From Paraspadella gotoi (Eukaryota > Chaetognatha): 64,000 bases of DNA. The position numbers were made by a program, and so were the translations under genes. Shown one piece after another: positions 32,401 to 46,900 of this stretch. Position 1 is the first letter of the stretch. Every line of letters begins with the position of its first letter. The notes below the pieces were generated by a model. The model saw only the letters and a program-made list of their open reading frames with translations, had not been told where the DNA came from and searched no databases. The DNA is taken from assembly GCA_051294375.1 (NCBI GenBank), contig CM119271.1, positions 10,729,376-10,793,375 of the forward strand, in the 5' to 3' direction.

Positions 32401-35400
32401 GTAGAAATTCCTAAAGTTATTACAAGTTCCTCCATTCAGGCAAGGATTATATAGGCAGAAATTTTTTTCTGTGTGAGAATTTTGATTTATTATTAAAAAA
32501 ATCAACATTTTTTTAGTTTTATTTTTAAGATTAATTTTATTTTAACACTTTATTTAATATTTAACACTTTATTATATTTTAAACTTTAATATTTTACACT
32601 TTAATTAATATTTTAAAAATTTTTCAAAGGATATTACCAGTCTCACAAGTTGGTCCCTCCCATTCGGATGGACAAGAGCAATTAAAAGAAGTCAAATCAT
32701 TAAAACATGATCCTCCATTTTTGCAAGGGTTTGAATAACAGAGATTTATGGCTGAGTAAAAAAAAATTTGTGGTTAAAATTCAAACCTTCATGTGTGACT
32801 ATTCATAAGTTTACCTACTGAACAGTTTTGCCCTTTCCAACCACTGGCACAGGAGCAATTGTAAAAGCTTTTATAGTTATGACAAGTTGCACCATTGAAA
32901 CAAGGATTGGAGGTGCACCAATTCTGATCTGATTTGATAAGATATGATTTTAAATGGTATAAACTTTATTTTAAATATTTAACATAATTGAGAAAGTTTA
33001 TGATTGAAGGAATTAACCCTTTTCACAAGTTGGTCCCTCCCATCCAAATAGGCAAGAGCAATTAAAAAAAAATTTGTAACTAGAGCATAATCCTCCATTT
33101 TTACAAGGGTTTGAATAGCAGTTGTCAATCACTGTAAAAATGCTAAATTTTTTGTCTACTTTTGTGATAAGATAGAGCTAGATTATTACCTTCAGAACAG
33201 TTTTTTCCTTTCCAGCCAGGAGAACATGTACAATTGTAGAAGTTCTTGAAGTTGTTACAAGTGGCTCCATTTAAACAAGGATTAGACTTGCAAAAATTAT
33301 TCTCTAACATTGGATTTAAAAATTGGTTGATTGATCATATTTCTAGGTTATTTTTATTTAATAGATATAAACAAAAATACATTCTTTTAAAACCTTAATT
33401 TACCAATCTCGCAGGTCGGTCCCTTCCAGCCAGAAAGACAAGAACAGTTGAATGAATTCTCTGCATTATAACAAATTCCCTGATTTTTGCAAGGATTGGA
33501 GTAACAATGATTAACAACTGTTAAGTAGAACATGGTCTCTTTTAGCAAACATGAAGAGGTTTTTTTTGAAATATTCAGATTTAAATTTTTGTACCTTCTG
33601 AACAGTTTTGCCCCTCCCATCCAATAGCACAGGAACAATTGTAAAAGCTCTTAAAGTTGTTGCATGTAGCTCCATTTAAACAAGGATTTGAGATGCACCA
33701 GTTTAGTTCTAAAAATGTTTCTCTTTAGTATCTTAATAAAAAACAATATAATATTACTAAATTTATTTACCTCTCTCACATGTTGGTCCTTCCCATCCAG
33801 AGATGCAAGAGCAATTAAAAGAATTTATATAGTTAGAACATGATCCTCCATTTTTACAAGGGTTTGAATAACAGTGATTCATGGCTGAGAAACAAAACAT
33901 TTTTTTTGTGTTGAGACATCAAACACAGCTTGCACTACAATTCATGAGTTTACCTTCTGAACAATTTTGGCCTTCCCATNNNNNNNNNNNNNNNNNNNNN
34001 NNNNTCCTGCTTTGTTCATATGCACTTGCTCCTCTGGTTGGACAGGAGATAATTGCACAGAAGGTAATATTTTTAACAAAAGAATCCGGTTAACTCTAAT
34101 ACTTATTTCAAATATCCTGATTATAAATAAATTAATACAGCTCATGATATTTAAAAGTAGTCAGACAAGTTCTTATGAAATTGGTACAACCAATATAAAA
34201 TTATCCATTCATTTAATAAATAAGCTATCTTGCCCCTGACTTTGGACAGGCTTTGGTGGTTTAAGGCCTCCATCACTCTTACAAGATAATGACATAGCAG
34301 GTCCCTGCAAGCTTTCAATAAAGACTCTCTCACAGTCTCGTTTATTCACTCCCAGAGTACCTGGCTCCCCTATCAATGAAGTGGAAAATATTTCAAAGAA
34401 TGTTTCAATTGTATGAAAAGACCACTCCCTTAAGTATAGATCGGGGAATACTTATTTACTCCGCACTAGCATCAAAATACAAGGAGCTGAATTTATTAAA
34501 TTGGTACAACCATATAAAATTATCCATTCATTTAATAAATAAGCTATCTTGCCCTGACTTTGGACAGGCTTTGGTGCTTTAGGCCTCCATACTCTTACAA
34601 GATAATGACATAGCAGGTCCCTGCAAGCTTTCAATCAAGACTCTCTCACAGTCTATTTATTCACTCCCAGAGTACCTGGCTTCCCTATCAATGAAGTGGA
34701 AAATATTCAAAGAATGTTTCAATTGTATGAAAAGACCACTCCCTTAAGTATTAGATCGGGAATACTTATTGTACTCCGCCACTAGCATCAAAATACAAGG
34801 AGCTGAATTTTATTTTATTTTTCTTATTGGCTCGTAGATCAGTACCACTAAATTTAAATTATAAAATCTTTTATCTACAGTGATGAACAATTGTCAATCA
34901 AACCCTTGTAAAAATGGAGGGTTATGCTTTAATAATAAAGATTATTTTAATTGCTCATGCCTGTCGGGATGGGAGGGACCAACTTGTGAAAGGGTTAAGT
35001 TATATAAACAGTAAACTTTTTGATTTATTTTGTTAATATTTGAATCATGTCACCTCAAATTAGAACGAAATTTGTGCATCTCCAATCCTTGTTTCAATGG
35101 AGCAACTTGTAACAACTTCAAAGACTATACAACTGCTCTTGTGCCAGTGGATGGGAAGGCCAAAATTGTTCAGAAGGTAAACTCATGAATCGTAGCGCAA
35201 GCTGTGTTTGATGTCTCAACACAAAAAAATGTTTTGTTCCTCAGCCATAAATCACTGTTATTCAAACTCTTGCAAAAATGGAGGATCATGTTCTAACTAT
35301 ATAAAATTCTTTTAATTGCTCTTGCATCTTTATGAAAACAGTAATTTACTTGGTCATGGTTTTCAGAAAAATCTAAAACACATTATTTGATCAAATTTGC

Positions 35401-38400
35401 GATTTTTTTCCTTGAATACAATTTAATACAGAAAGAAATCTCTGCAAATCCAATCCTTGCCTGAATGGAGCAACTTGCAACAACTTTAGGAATTTCTACA
35501 ATTGCTCTTGTTCCAATGGATGGAATGGACAAAATTGTTCTGAAGGTATTGATGGAGAATACAAACTAGGTAAATACTCAATTATAATTTGTTTTTGTTC
35601 TTTAGCCATAAATCATTGTGCATCCATCCTTGCAAGAACGGAGGTTTATGCTCTGATAATTTTGATTCATTCAATTGCTCTGTCCTTCCTGGATGGGAGG
35701 GGACAACATGTGAAAAAGGTAAATATTTTTTTATAAAGTAAATTCTTATAAAAAAAATAAAAAAAACTATTCTTTTCATTACTAGAAATAATACAGTAAT
35801 TAATTTAAATGCCGTAAAGATAGTACTGAATAAGAAGAAAATTCTTTTAGAACGAAACTGGTGCATTTCAAAACCCTTGTTTAAATGGAGCAACTTGTTA
35901 CAATTACAAGAGCTTTTATAATTGCTCCTGTATTGTTGGATGGGAGGGCCAAAACTGCTCAGAAGGTACCATGAAAATTTTATTTTCTTTTTAACTGACA
36001 ACAATTATTTTGATTTATAGTCAAAAAAACACTGTTTATCAAACCTTTTAAAAATTTAGACATGTATTATTAAAGAAAGTTTTCTCATTTAGTAACTAAT
36101 TTGTGCAAGTCTAATCCTTGTTTGAATGGAGCAACTTGCAACAATTTTAAAAGCTTCTACAATTGCACTTGCTCCCCTGGCTGGAAGGGAAAAAAAATGT
36201 TCTAAAGGTAATACTCATTTTTAGATCTATAAGTTGTATATTGTAATCAGATAAAGAGCTTAAAAAATGTTTAAACTTTATTTATTTAAGTGATAAACAA
36301 CTGTTACCCAAATCCCTGTAAAAATGGAGGAGTATGCTCTAACTATAAAAATTATTTCAATTGCTCTTGCCTCTCTGGATGGCGAGGACTAACTTGTGAA
36401 GATGGTGAGTAACATCATTAGAAAAATATTATTTTTAAATTTATATACCTGTCACCTTAAATCAGAACAAAATTTGTGCATCTCCAATCCTTGTTTCAAT
36501 GGAGCAACTTGTAACAACTTCAAAGACTATTACAACTGCTCTTGTGCCAGTGGATGGGAAGGCCAAAATTGTTCAAAAGGGTAAACTCAAGAATGTAGCA
36601 CAAGAATTGATTGATGTCTCAATACAAAAAAAATTTTGTTCTTCAGCAATAAATTTATGTTACTCAAACCCTTGCAAAAATGGAGGATCATGTTCTAACT
36701 ACATAAAATTCTTTTAATTGCTCTTGCATCTCTGGATGGAAGGACCAACTTGTGGAAAACAGTAATTTACTTTGTCATGGTTTTCAGAAAAATCTAAAAC
36801 ACATTATCTGCCCAAGAACTTGATCAAAACTTGCAATTTTATTCCTTGAATACAATTTAATACAGAAAGAAATCTCTGCAAATCCAATCCTTGCCTGAAT
36901 GGAGCAACTTGCAACAACTTAGAATTTCTACAATGCTCTTGTTCCAATGGATGGAAGGGACAAAATTGTTCTGAAGGTATTGATGGAGAATACAAACTTG
37001 GTAAAGACCCAATTATTAATTTGTTTTGTTCTTTAGCCATAAATCATTGTGCATCTCATCCTTGCAAGAATGGAGGTTTATGCTCTGATAATTTATATTC
37101 ATTCAATTGTTCATGCCTTCCTGGATGGGAGGGGCCTACATGTGAAAAAGGTAAATATTTTTTTATGAAGTAAATTTCTATAAATAAAATAAAAGAACTA
37201 TTTTTATCATTACTAGAAGTATAGTAATTCATTTTATTGCTGTTAATAGATAGTAATGAATAACAAAAAAAAATATTTTAGAACAAAACTGGTGCATTTC
37301 AAATCCTTGTTTAAATGGAGCAACTTGTTACTGATTACAAGAGCTTTTATAATTGCTCCTGTACTGTTGGATGGGAGGGCCAAAACTGCTCAGAAGGTAC
37401 CATGAAAATTTTTATTTCTTTTTAACTGACAACAATATTTTGATTTATAGTCAAAAAACACTGTTTATCAAACCTTTGTTAAAATTTAGACATGTATTAT
37501 TAAAGAAAGTTTTCTATTTAGTAACTAATTTGTGCAAGTCTAATCCTTGTTTGAATGGAGCAACTTGCAACAATTTTAAAAGCTTCTACAATTGTACTTG
37601 CTCCCCTGGCTGGAAGGGAAAAAACTGTTCTAAAGGTAATATTCATTTTTTAGATCTATAAGTTTGTAAATTGTAATCAGATAAAGAGCTTAAAAATGTT
37701 TAAACTTTATTTATTTAAGTGATAAACAACTGTTACCCAAATCCCTGTAAAAATGGAGGAGTATGCTCTAACTATAAAAATTATTTCAATTGCTCTTGCC
37801 TCTCTGGATGGCGAGGACTAACTTGTGAAGATGGTGAGTAACATCAATAGTAAAGATTTTTTTAAAATGTAATATCCTCTCACCTTAAATCAGAACAAAA
37901 TTTGTGCATCTCTAATCCTTGTTTCAATGGAGCAACTTTGTAACAACTTCAAAGACTATTACAACTGCTCTGTGCAGTGGATAGTTGTTTATCACTTAAA
38001 TAAATAAAGTTTAAACATTTTTAAGCTCTTTATCTGATTACAATTTACAACTTATAGATCTAAAAATGAATATTACCTTTAGAACAGTTTTTTCCCTTCC
38101 AGCCAGGGGANNNNNNNNNNNNNNNNNNNNNNNNNNNNNNNNNNNNNNNNNNNNNNNNNNNNNNNNNNNNNNNNNNNNNNNNNNNNNNNNNNNNNNNNNN
38201 NNNNNNNNNNNNNNNNNNNNNNNNNNNNNNNNNNNNNNNNNNNNNNNNNNNNNNNNNNNNNNNNNNNNNNNNNNNNNNNNNNNNNNNNNNNNNNNNNNNN
38301 NNNNNNNNNNNNNNNNNNNNNNNNNNNNNNNNNNNNNNNNNNNNNNNNNNNNNNNNNNNNNNNNNNNNCATGGTACCTTCTGAGCAGTTTTGGCCCTCCC

Positions 38401-40888
38401 ATCCAACAGTACAGGAGCAATTATAAAAGCTCTTGTAATAGTAACAAGTTGCTCCATTTAAACAAGGATTTGAAATGCACCAGTTTTGTTCTAAAATATT
38501 TTTTTTTGTTATTCATTACTATCTATTAACAGCAATAAAATGAATTACTATACTTCTAGTAATGATAAAAATAGTTCTTTTATTTTTATTTATAGAAATT
38601 TACTTCATAAAAAAATATTTACCTTTTTCACATGTAGGCCCCTCCCATCCAGGAAGGCATGAACAATTGAATGAATATAAATTATCAGAGCATAAACCTC
38701 CATTCTTGCAAGGATGAGATGCACAATGATTTATGGCTAAAGAACAAAACAAATAATAATTGGGTCTTTACCAAGTTTGTATTCTCCATCAATACCTTCA
38801 GAACAATTTTGTCCCTTCCATCCATTGGAACAAGAGCAATTGTAGAAATTCCTAAAGTTGTTGCAAGTTGCTCCATTCAGGCAAGGATTGGATTTGCAGA
38901 GATTTCTTTCTGTATTAAATTGTATTCAAGGAATAAAATTGCAAGTTTTGATCAAGTTCTTGGGCAGATAATGTGTTTTAGATTTTTCTGAAAACCATGA
39001 CAAAGTAAATTACTGTTTTCACAAGTTGGTCCTTCCCATCCAGAGATGCAAGAGCAATTAAAAGAATTTATGTAGTTAGAACATGATCCTCCATTTTTGC
39101 AAGGGTTTGAGTAACATAAATTTATTGCTGAAGAACAAAATTTTTTTTGTATTGAGACATCAATCACTTCTTGTGCTACAATTCTTGAGTTTACCTTTTG
39201 AACAATTTTGGCCTTCCCATCCACTGGCACAAGAGCAGAAGAGAGAGAGCGAGGAGGCTGCAGTCGATCCTGCCATCTATTGCTCGGACTTTGTTTTGTA
39301 GTCATGGGCGTCCATGACTACCGCAAGCTCTTCCCTTGTCCGCGGGAATGAACCCATGATCTGCCTGATTGCGTTGAAGTGAGGCCAATGGCCTTGGCCG
39401 CTAACTTCTTTCCGACATTTGGCGGGGCGGAGCCTCTGTTTGGCGTTGGAGCCATCCGCGCCGCTGCCGCCGAAGGTGAGCCGGCCGTTCGGGCTTGTTG
39501 GATCCTAGGAGTCTCGCTCCTGTTCTCTACCGACAATGAGGTAAATGGCAGGTAATTTAACAGAGCGTTTGGAACAAAAGATAAGCCCTTAAACGTAAAA
39601 CATGATCTTCATCGCTGCTTTAGAGTATATGAAGGATGCATTGATGAGCCAAACGGTCTTGCGCAGTTCGGATTTCGTTTATCCGTTAAACCGGAAATAA
39701 TTCATGCGTTGTCGGTTTTCGCCTATCCTTGAACGATGCTGTTCTCGGGCATAAACGTGTCCGGAGTAAATCCAATTTTGCTTTTTGGCGTTCCTTGGTC
39801 GCTCGGAAGATTTCGGCGGCGGTCATTCTCGCATGCGGTGTCGCCCAGGATGCAAATTTCCGTTGCGAGAGCAGTTCGGGCAGCGAGTTCTCATCACACT
39901 ACGACCGGTTGCGTACCGAGATAGGTAGCGCTGGCCATAAGCACTTATGACAGAGCGGAGGTCAAAGTAAAGTTGGAGAGTAAGACACGTTTGGCACTTC
40001 TGTAAATGAGGCCCGTAATACCATTAACTCTTATACTTCACTATAAAATAATAATTGCTTAACTATCCTCACCTTCATATTTCCTTCAACATTTCAAATT
40101 TCACAAAGTTTCATCTTCACTAACTTATTTATTTCACAGTAACGTTGAGATGATATATAACTGACCATGTTGTCACTAGCTATTAGAGAGAGCAATATTT
40201 TAATGCTTTGTTGTACAATTGCACAATGTGATTATTTCAAAGTTCTCTCCACTCTCCTCCTACTCCTTCTCTCATCTCTCTCTCTCTCATCTCTACATGT
40301 TCCAATTTTTTCACAAACTGGCTCTATTTGTTTCAACCTTAAATCTGTCCCTACAATTGACCACTACCTTCTCAAGCTCTGTGTTTGGAAATAACTTGCC
40401 CTCTCTTCTCTCATCTCTCTCCATCCTCTCACTTCTTCTTTTATGAATAATTTGTTTCAAATTCACTAACTTTTTTAATGGCTGAAGCTACTTTGAGCTC
40501 TATCTTGATGAACTACTGGCACACACACCTAAACATAATTGCTTACTAATTCGAGCCTCTATTATCCTTCGACTTTCAAATTTTCACAAGTTTTCATCTT
40601 CACAACTTAATTTCATTCAGTTTACAGAGGTAGTTTACACTGATCGAAATCATGAGTAGAGAGTATATGAGAGACAATATTTATATCTCTCTTTGTTGTA
40701 CAATACGCGCAACAATGTATTATTTTTCAAGTTCTCTCAATCTCATCTCTCTCCTTCTTGTCTTCTCTCTCTCCTTCTACTCTCTCACCATTTAATTTCT
40801 TTTTCCACAAACTGGCTCTATTGTTCACCTTAAATCTGTCCTCCCAATTGACCACTATCCCTTTCTCCAACTCGTGTTGTGGAAACTT

Positions 40889-40933
<45 letters not shown>

Positions 40934-43900
40934 ATCTCTCACTCTTTCTTTATGCACATAATTTGTTTCAAAATTCACTAACTTTTTTAAAATTGCTGAA
41001 TGAAGGCTTTGTAGTTAAGCCGAAACATGTCCGTTTTTACTAAAAAATAAACATCGTTGTTTGAAAATTCATTCAAACTTTTCTTAATAAGTATTAGCAC
41101 AACGTAAAAGAAAGGAGTTATACGCACAATTTTTTTTGTTGAAAATTATCGTCACTTTCCCCGGTTTACCTCGATTCTTACTCCTTCGCCTCCTCAAGCA
41201 GACGATTCCCAGAATGAGGACGATGACCACGAAAACGACCACGCTGACCACAGCGGCGATTGTGGTCGTGGAGGAAACAGCCGCCGGTGGTTCTGTAAAA
41301 AGTCGTGGAAAAAATAAAATGGATCAAAAATATTAACCTTTCGCTTCTCCCCGGAAAAAAGTATTGTCTTGTGTATATTCACACCGCCTCACATCTACCA
41401 TCCTTCAGCCAATACCATTGGCTCAGAGGGGGAACGCACCATCCCAATCGTTGCGTTTGGATCCACAGTCCTTACGACTTCCCCTGCGAAGCAAAGCGAG
41501 TCCGTCCTAGGGTAACCGCGCCAGTGACTGGAGGCGTCACTGAAGGTCGGAAGCCCAACAACAGTGAGATGAAGCCCCATCCTAATGGGCATCACAGGCA
41601 ACCGACTGTTGCCTTAGTCTACACATTCTGGTACATGTGTCATTAATCACAAAATTTAATATTCAAGTTACCCTCGTATTTTTACATCGATCTGCTTCAC
41701 GAGCATTACAGCACCTGAGGTAAACGTAAACGTTTGAAAAGTAACATTTGAAAAAAATGTTATTATTAAAAATTTGTACCATAAGGAGAAGTGAGCTTGA
41801 CTTTTCCTTCTTTATCTGGGATTTGAAACTTTCAAATGCTCGCGGATTCGCCAACCTGAAAATCATTAAGTTGTAGCAGTTGTTATTACTGTTATTACGC
41901 GCGTTGGAAAATAAAGAAAGCAAAATAAAAACATCTTAACGTTGTTGATATTAAGTTACCTTGAACCTAACAATCACTGATCCGGTAGAACCTCGACGTT
42001 GAGTACTTCATTATCAGAGATCCCCAATGATGTGGCAATCTTTAAAGTGAAAAATAAACAAAAATGTAAAAAAAAAGTCATGAGCATATTCTAACTTTAA
42101 AAAATTTTAGAGACAAGCCTGGGGTTTGAGATGGAATATAAATTCTTCTTTATTTCGCACAACTTTAGTAAAATTTGCGTCGAGTGTTAATAGTAACATC
42201 GATGAGATTTTGCGTTGGTTTCTTAACTGTAATGTAATATGTAAACTAACGAAGAATCAAAGATAAAATTTTACAATAAAAGACTCAGTATTTTATTTTT
42301 TCGGAAATAGAGGTCAATTTAAAAAACAATTTCTGTATTATACCATATTCGCAAGTTTTTCCATCCCAACCCGGACGACAAGAGCAATTAAAGGAATGCC
42401 CAAGCTTCAAGCACGTCCCTCCATTTTGACAAGGGTTCAAAGGCAGAGGTTAATTGCTGCGGAAATAAATCACTGAAACTTTATAAAGGCAATAATCACA
42501 TAGAACCAGCTCTAATGAGCTTTTAGTTTTTCTAATAGTTTGAGAACTATAGTTATTTTACAAAATTTAGCAAATAATATATTTCTCTATTCTATTCTTA
42601 AAAAAGAAATTAATTTACCATCTTCACAAGTTAATCCCTCCCATCCAGCGAGACAAGAGCAATTGTAAGAATGTTCATAATTGAAACATGTTCCCCCATT
42701 CTTGCAAGGGTTGGAGGAACAGTGAATTTATCGCTGTCAAGCAAAACATGTATTTATTGGGTGCCTTTCTTGGAGACACAAGATTATCTGGGTACTTCGA
42801 ACGTTTTGTCCCTCCCATCCAACGGTACAGGAGCAATTATAGAAATCTGGAAGTTGTTACAAGTTGCTCCATTAAAAAGGTTTTTGATGCACCAATTACG
42901 TTCTAAAAACATTTTCATTGTTCAATAACCTAAAAATATTTTCAATAAAAGACGTTTTCGTTAAATTACCATTTTCACAATGTTTGTCCCTCCCAATCCA
43001 GGAAGGCATGAGCAACTGAATGAATCACCAAGAATTTAAGCATAAGCCCCCATTTTTGCAAGGTTGTGAGAAACACTGGTTAATCGCTTGGGAACAAATC
43101 ATAATTTTAACTGCACATAAATTTTACTAAATTGTTAAATAATAATTTTTTTATATATAATACCTTCAGAACAATTTTGCCCCTCAATCAGTAGAGCAAG
43201 AGCAGTTGTAGAAATTCCTAAAGTTATACAAGTTCCTCCATTCAGGCAAGGATTATATAGGCAGAAATTTTTTTCTGTGTGAGAATTTTGATTTATTATT
43301 AAAAAAATCAACATTTTTTTAGTTTTATTTTTAAGATTAATTTATTTTAACACTTTATTTAATATTTAACACTTTATTATATTTTAAACTTTAATATTTT
43401 ACACTTTAATTATATTTTTAAAATTTTTCAAAGGATATTACAGTCTCACAAGTTGGTCCCTCCCATTCGGATGGACAAGAGCAATTAAAAGAAGTCAAAT
43501 CATTAAAACATGATCCTCCATTTTTGCAAGGGTTTGAATAACAGAGATTTATGGCTGAGTAAAAAAAATTTGTGGTTAAAATTCAAACCTTCATGTGTGA
43601 CTATTCATAAGTTTACCTACTGAAACAGTTTTGCCCTTTCCAACCACTGGCACAGGAGCAATTGTAAAAGCTTTTATATAGTTATGACAAGTTGCACCAT
43701 TGAAACAAGGATTGGAGGTGCACCAATTCTGATCTGATTGATAAGATATGATTTAATGGTATAAACTTTATTTTAAATATTTAACATAATTGAGAAAGTT
43801 TATGATTGAAGGAATTAACCCTTTTCACAAGTTGGTCCCTCCCATCCAAATAGGCAAGAGCAATTAAAAAAAAATTTGTAACTAGAGCATAATCCTCCAT

Positions 43901-46900
43901 TTTTACAAAGGGTTTGAATAGCAGTTTGTCAATCACTGTAAAAATGCTAATTTTTTGTCTACTTTTGTGATAAGAATAGCTAGATTATTACCTTCAGAAC
44001 AGTTTTTTCCTTTCCAGCAGGAGAACATGTACAATTGTAGAAGTTCTTGAAGTTGTTACAAGTGGCTCCATTTAAACAAGGATTAGACTTGCAAAATTAT
44101 TCTCTAACATTGGATTTAAAAATTGGTTGATTGATCATATTCTAGGTTATTTTTATTTAATAGATATAAACAAAAATACATTCTTTTAAAACCTTAATTT
44201 ACAATCTCGCAGGTCGGTCCCTTCCAGCCAGAAAGACAAGAACAGTTGAATGAATCTCTGCATTATAACAAATCCCTGATTTTTGCAAGGATTGGAGTAA
44301 CAATGATTAACAACTGTTAAGTAGAACATGGTCTCTTTTAGCAAACATGAAGAGGTTTTTTTTGAAATATTCAGATTTAAATTTTTGTACCTTCTGAACA
44401 GTTTTGCCCCTCCCATCCAATAGCACAGGAACAATTGTAAAAGCTCTTAAAGTTGTTGCATGTAGCTCCATTTAAACAAGGATTTGAGATGCACCAGTTT
44501 AGTTCTAAAATGTTCCTCTTAGTATCTTAATAAAAAACAATATAATATTACTAAATTTATTTACCTCTCTCACATGTTGTCCTTCCCATCCAGAGATGCA
44601 AGAGCAATTAAAAGAATTTATATAGTTAGAAACATGATCCTCCATTTTTACAAGGGTTTGAATAACAGTGATTCATGGCTGAGAAACAAAACATTTTTTT
44701 GTGTTGAGACATCAAACACAGCTTGCACTACAATTCATGAGTTACTTCTGACAATTTGGCCTTCCCATCCACTGGCACAAGAGCAGTTGTAATAGTCTTG
44801 AAGTTGTTACAAGTTGCTCCATTGAAACAAGATTAGAGATGCACAAATTTTGTTCTGATTTAAGGTGAGAGGATATTACATTTTAAAAAAATCTTTACTA
44901 TTGATGTTACTCACCATCTCACAAGTAGTCCTCGCCATCCAGAGAGGCAAGAGCAATTGAAATAATTTTTATAGTTAGAGCATACTCCTCCATTTTACAG
45001 GGATTTGGGTAACAGTTGTTTATCACTTAAATAAATAAAGTTAAAACATTTTTAGCTCTTTATCTGATTACAATTACAACTTATAGATCTAAAAATGAAT
45101 ATTACCTTTAGAACAGTTTTTTCCCTTCCAGCCAGGGGAGCAAGTACAATTGTAGAAGCTTTTAAAATTGTTGCAAGTTGCTCCATTCAAACAAGGATTA
45201 GACTTGCACAAATTAGTTACTAAATAGAAAACTTTCTTTAATAATACATGTCTAAATTTTAAACAAAGGTTTGAATAAACAGTGTTTTTTGACTATAAAT
45301 AAATATTGTTGTCAGTTAAAAAGAATAAAAATTTCATGGTACCTTCTGAGCAGTTTTGGCCTCCCATCCAACAGTACAGGAGCAATTATAAAAGCTCTTG
45401 TAATAGTAACAAGTTGCTCCATTTAAACAAGGATTTGAAATGCACCAGTTTTGTTCTAAAATAATTTTTTTTTGTTATTCATTACTATCTATTAACAGCA
45501 ATAAAATGAATTACTATACTTCTAGTAATGATAAAAATAGTTCTTTTATTTTATTTATAAGAAATTTACTTTATAAAAATATTTACCTTTTTCACATGTA
45601 GGCCCCTCCCATCCAGGAAGGCATGAACAATTGAATGAATTAAATTATCAGAGCATAAACCTCCATTCTTGCAAGGATGAGATGCACAATGATTTATGGC
45701 TAAAGAAAAAACAAATTAATAATTGGGTCTTTACAAGTTTGTATTCTCCATCAATACCTTCAGAACAATTTGTCCCTTCCATCCATTGGAACAAGCAAAT
45801 TGTAGAAATTCCTAAGTTGTTGCAAGTTGCTCCATTCAGGCAAGGATTGGATTTGCAGAGATTTCTTTCTGTATTAAATTGTATTCAAGGAATAAAATTG
45901 CAAGTTTTGATCAAGTTCTTGGGCAGATATGTGTTTTAGATTTTTCTGAAAACCATGACAAAGTAAATTACTGTTTTCACAAGTTGGTCCTTCCCATCCA
46001 GAGATGCAAGAGCAATTAAAAGAATTTATGTAGTTAGAACATGATCCTCCATTTTTGCAAGGGTTTGAGTAACATAAATTTATTGCTGAAGAACAAAATT
46101 TTTTTTGTATTGAGACATCAATCACTTCTTGTGCTACAATTCTTGAGTTTACCTTTTGAACAATTTTGGCCTTCCCATCCACTGGCACAAGAGCAGTTGT
46201 AATAGTCTTTGAAGTTGTTACAAGTTGCTCCATTGAAACAAGGATTGGAGATGCACAAATTTTGTTCTGATTTAAGGTGACAGGATATTAAATTTAAAAA
46301 ATATATTTTCTATTGATGTTACTCACCATCTTCACAAGTTAGTCCTCGCCATCCAGAGAGGCAAGAGCAATTGAAATAATTTTTATAGTTAGAGCATACT
46401 CCTCCATTTTTACAGGGATTTGGGTAACAGTTGTTTATCACTTAAATAAATAAAGTTTAAACATTTTTTAAGCTCTTTATCTGATTACAATATACAACTT
46501 ATAGATCTAAAAATGAGTATTACCTTTAGAACAGTTTTTTCCCTTCCAGCCAGGGGAGCAAGTGCAATTGTAGAAGCTTTTAAAATTGTTGCAAGTTGCT
46601 CCATTCAAACAAGGATTAGACTTGCACAAATTAGTTACTAAATGAGAAAACTTTCTTTAATAATACATGTCTAAATTTTAACAAAGGTTTGATAAACAGT
46701 GTTTTTTGACTATAAATCAAATATTGTTGTCAGTAAAAAGAAATAAAAATTTTNNNNNNNNNNNNNNNNNNNNNNNNNCATGGTACCTTCTGAGCAGTTT
46801 TGGCCCTCCCATCCAACAATACAGGAGCAATTATAAAAGCTCTTGTAATTGTAACAAGTTGCTCCATTTAAACAAGGGTTTGAAATGCACCAGTTTCGTT

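Noticed and set aside
36396-36584. Individual EGF open frames as separate small secreted genes
   Set aside because: They are single 114-nt exons with acceptor and donor sites and short introns, part of a multi-exon gene or its copies.
41136-41336. Second functional gene ending at the duplicated TM exon
   Set aside because: There is no tail exon or stop beyond it, exons carry frameshifts, and the block repeats 30310-33979 including introns.
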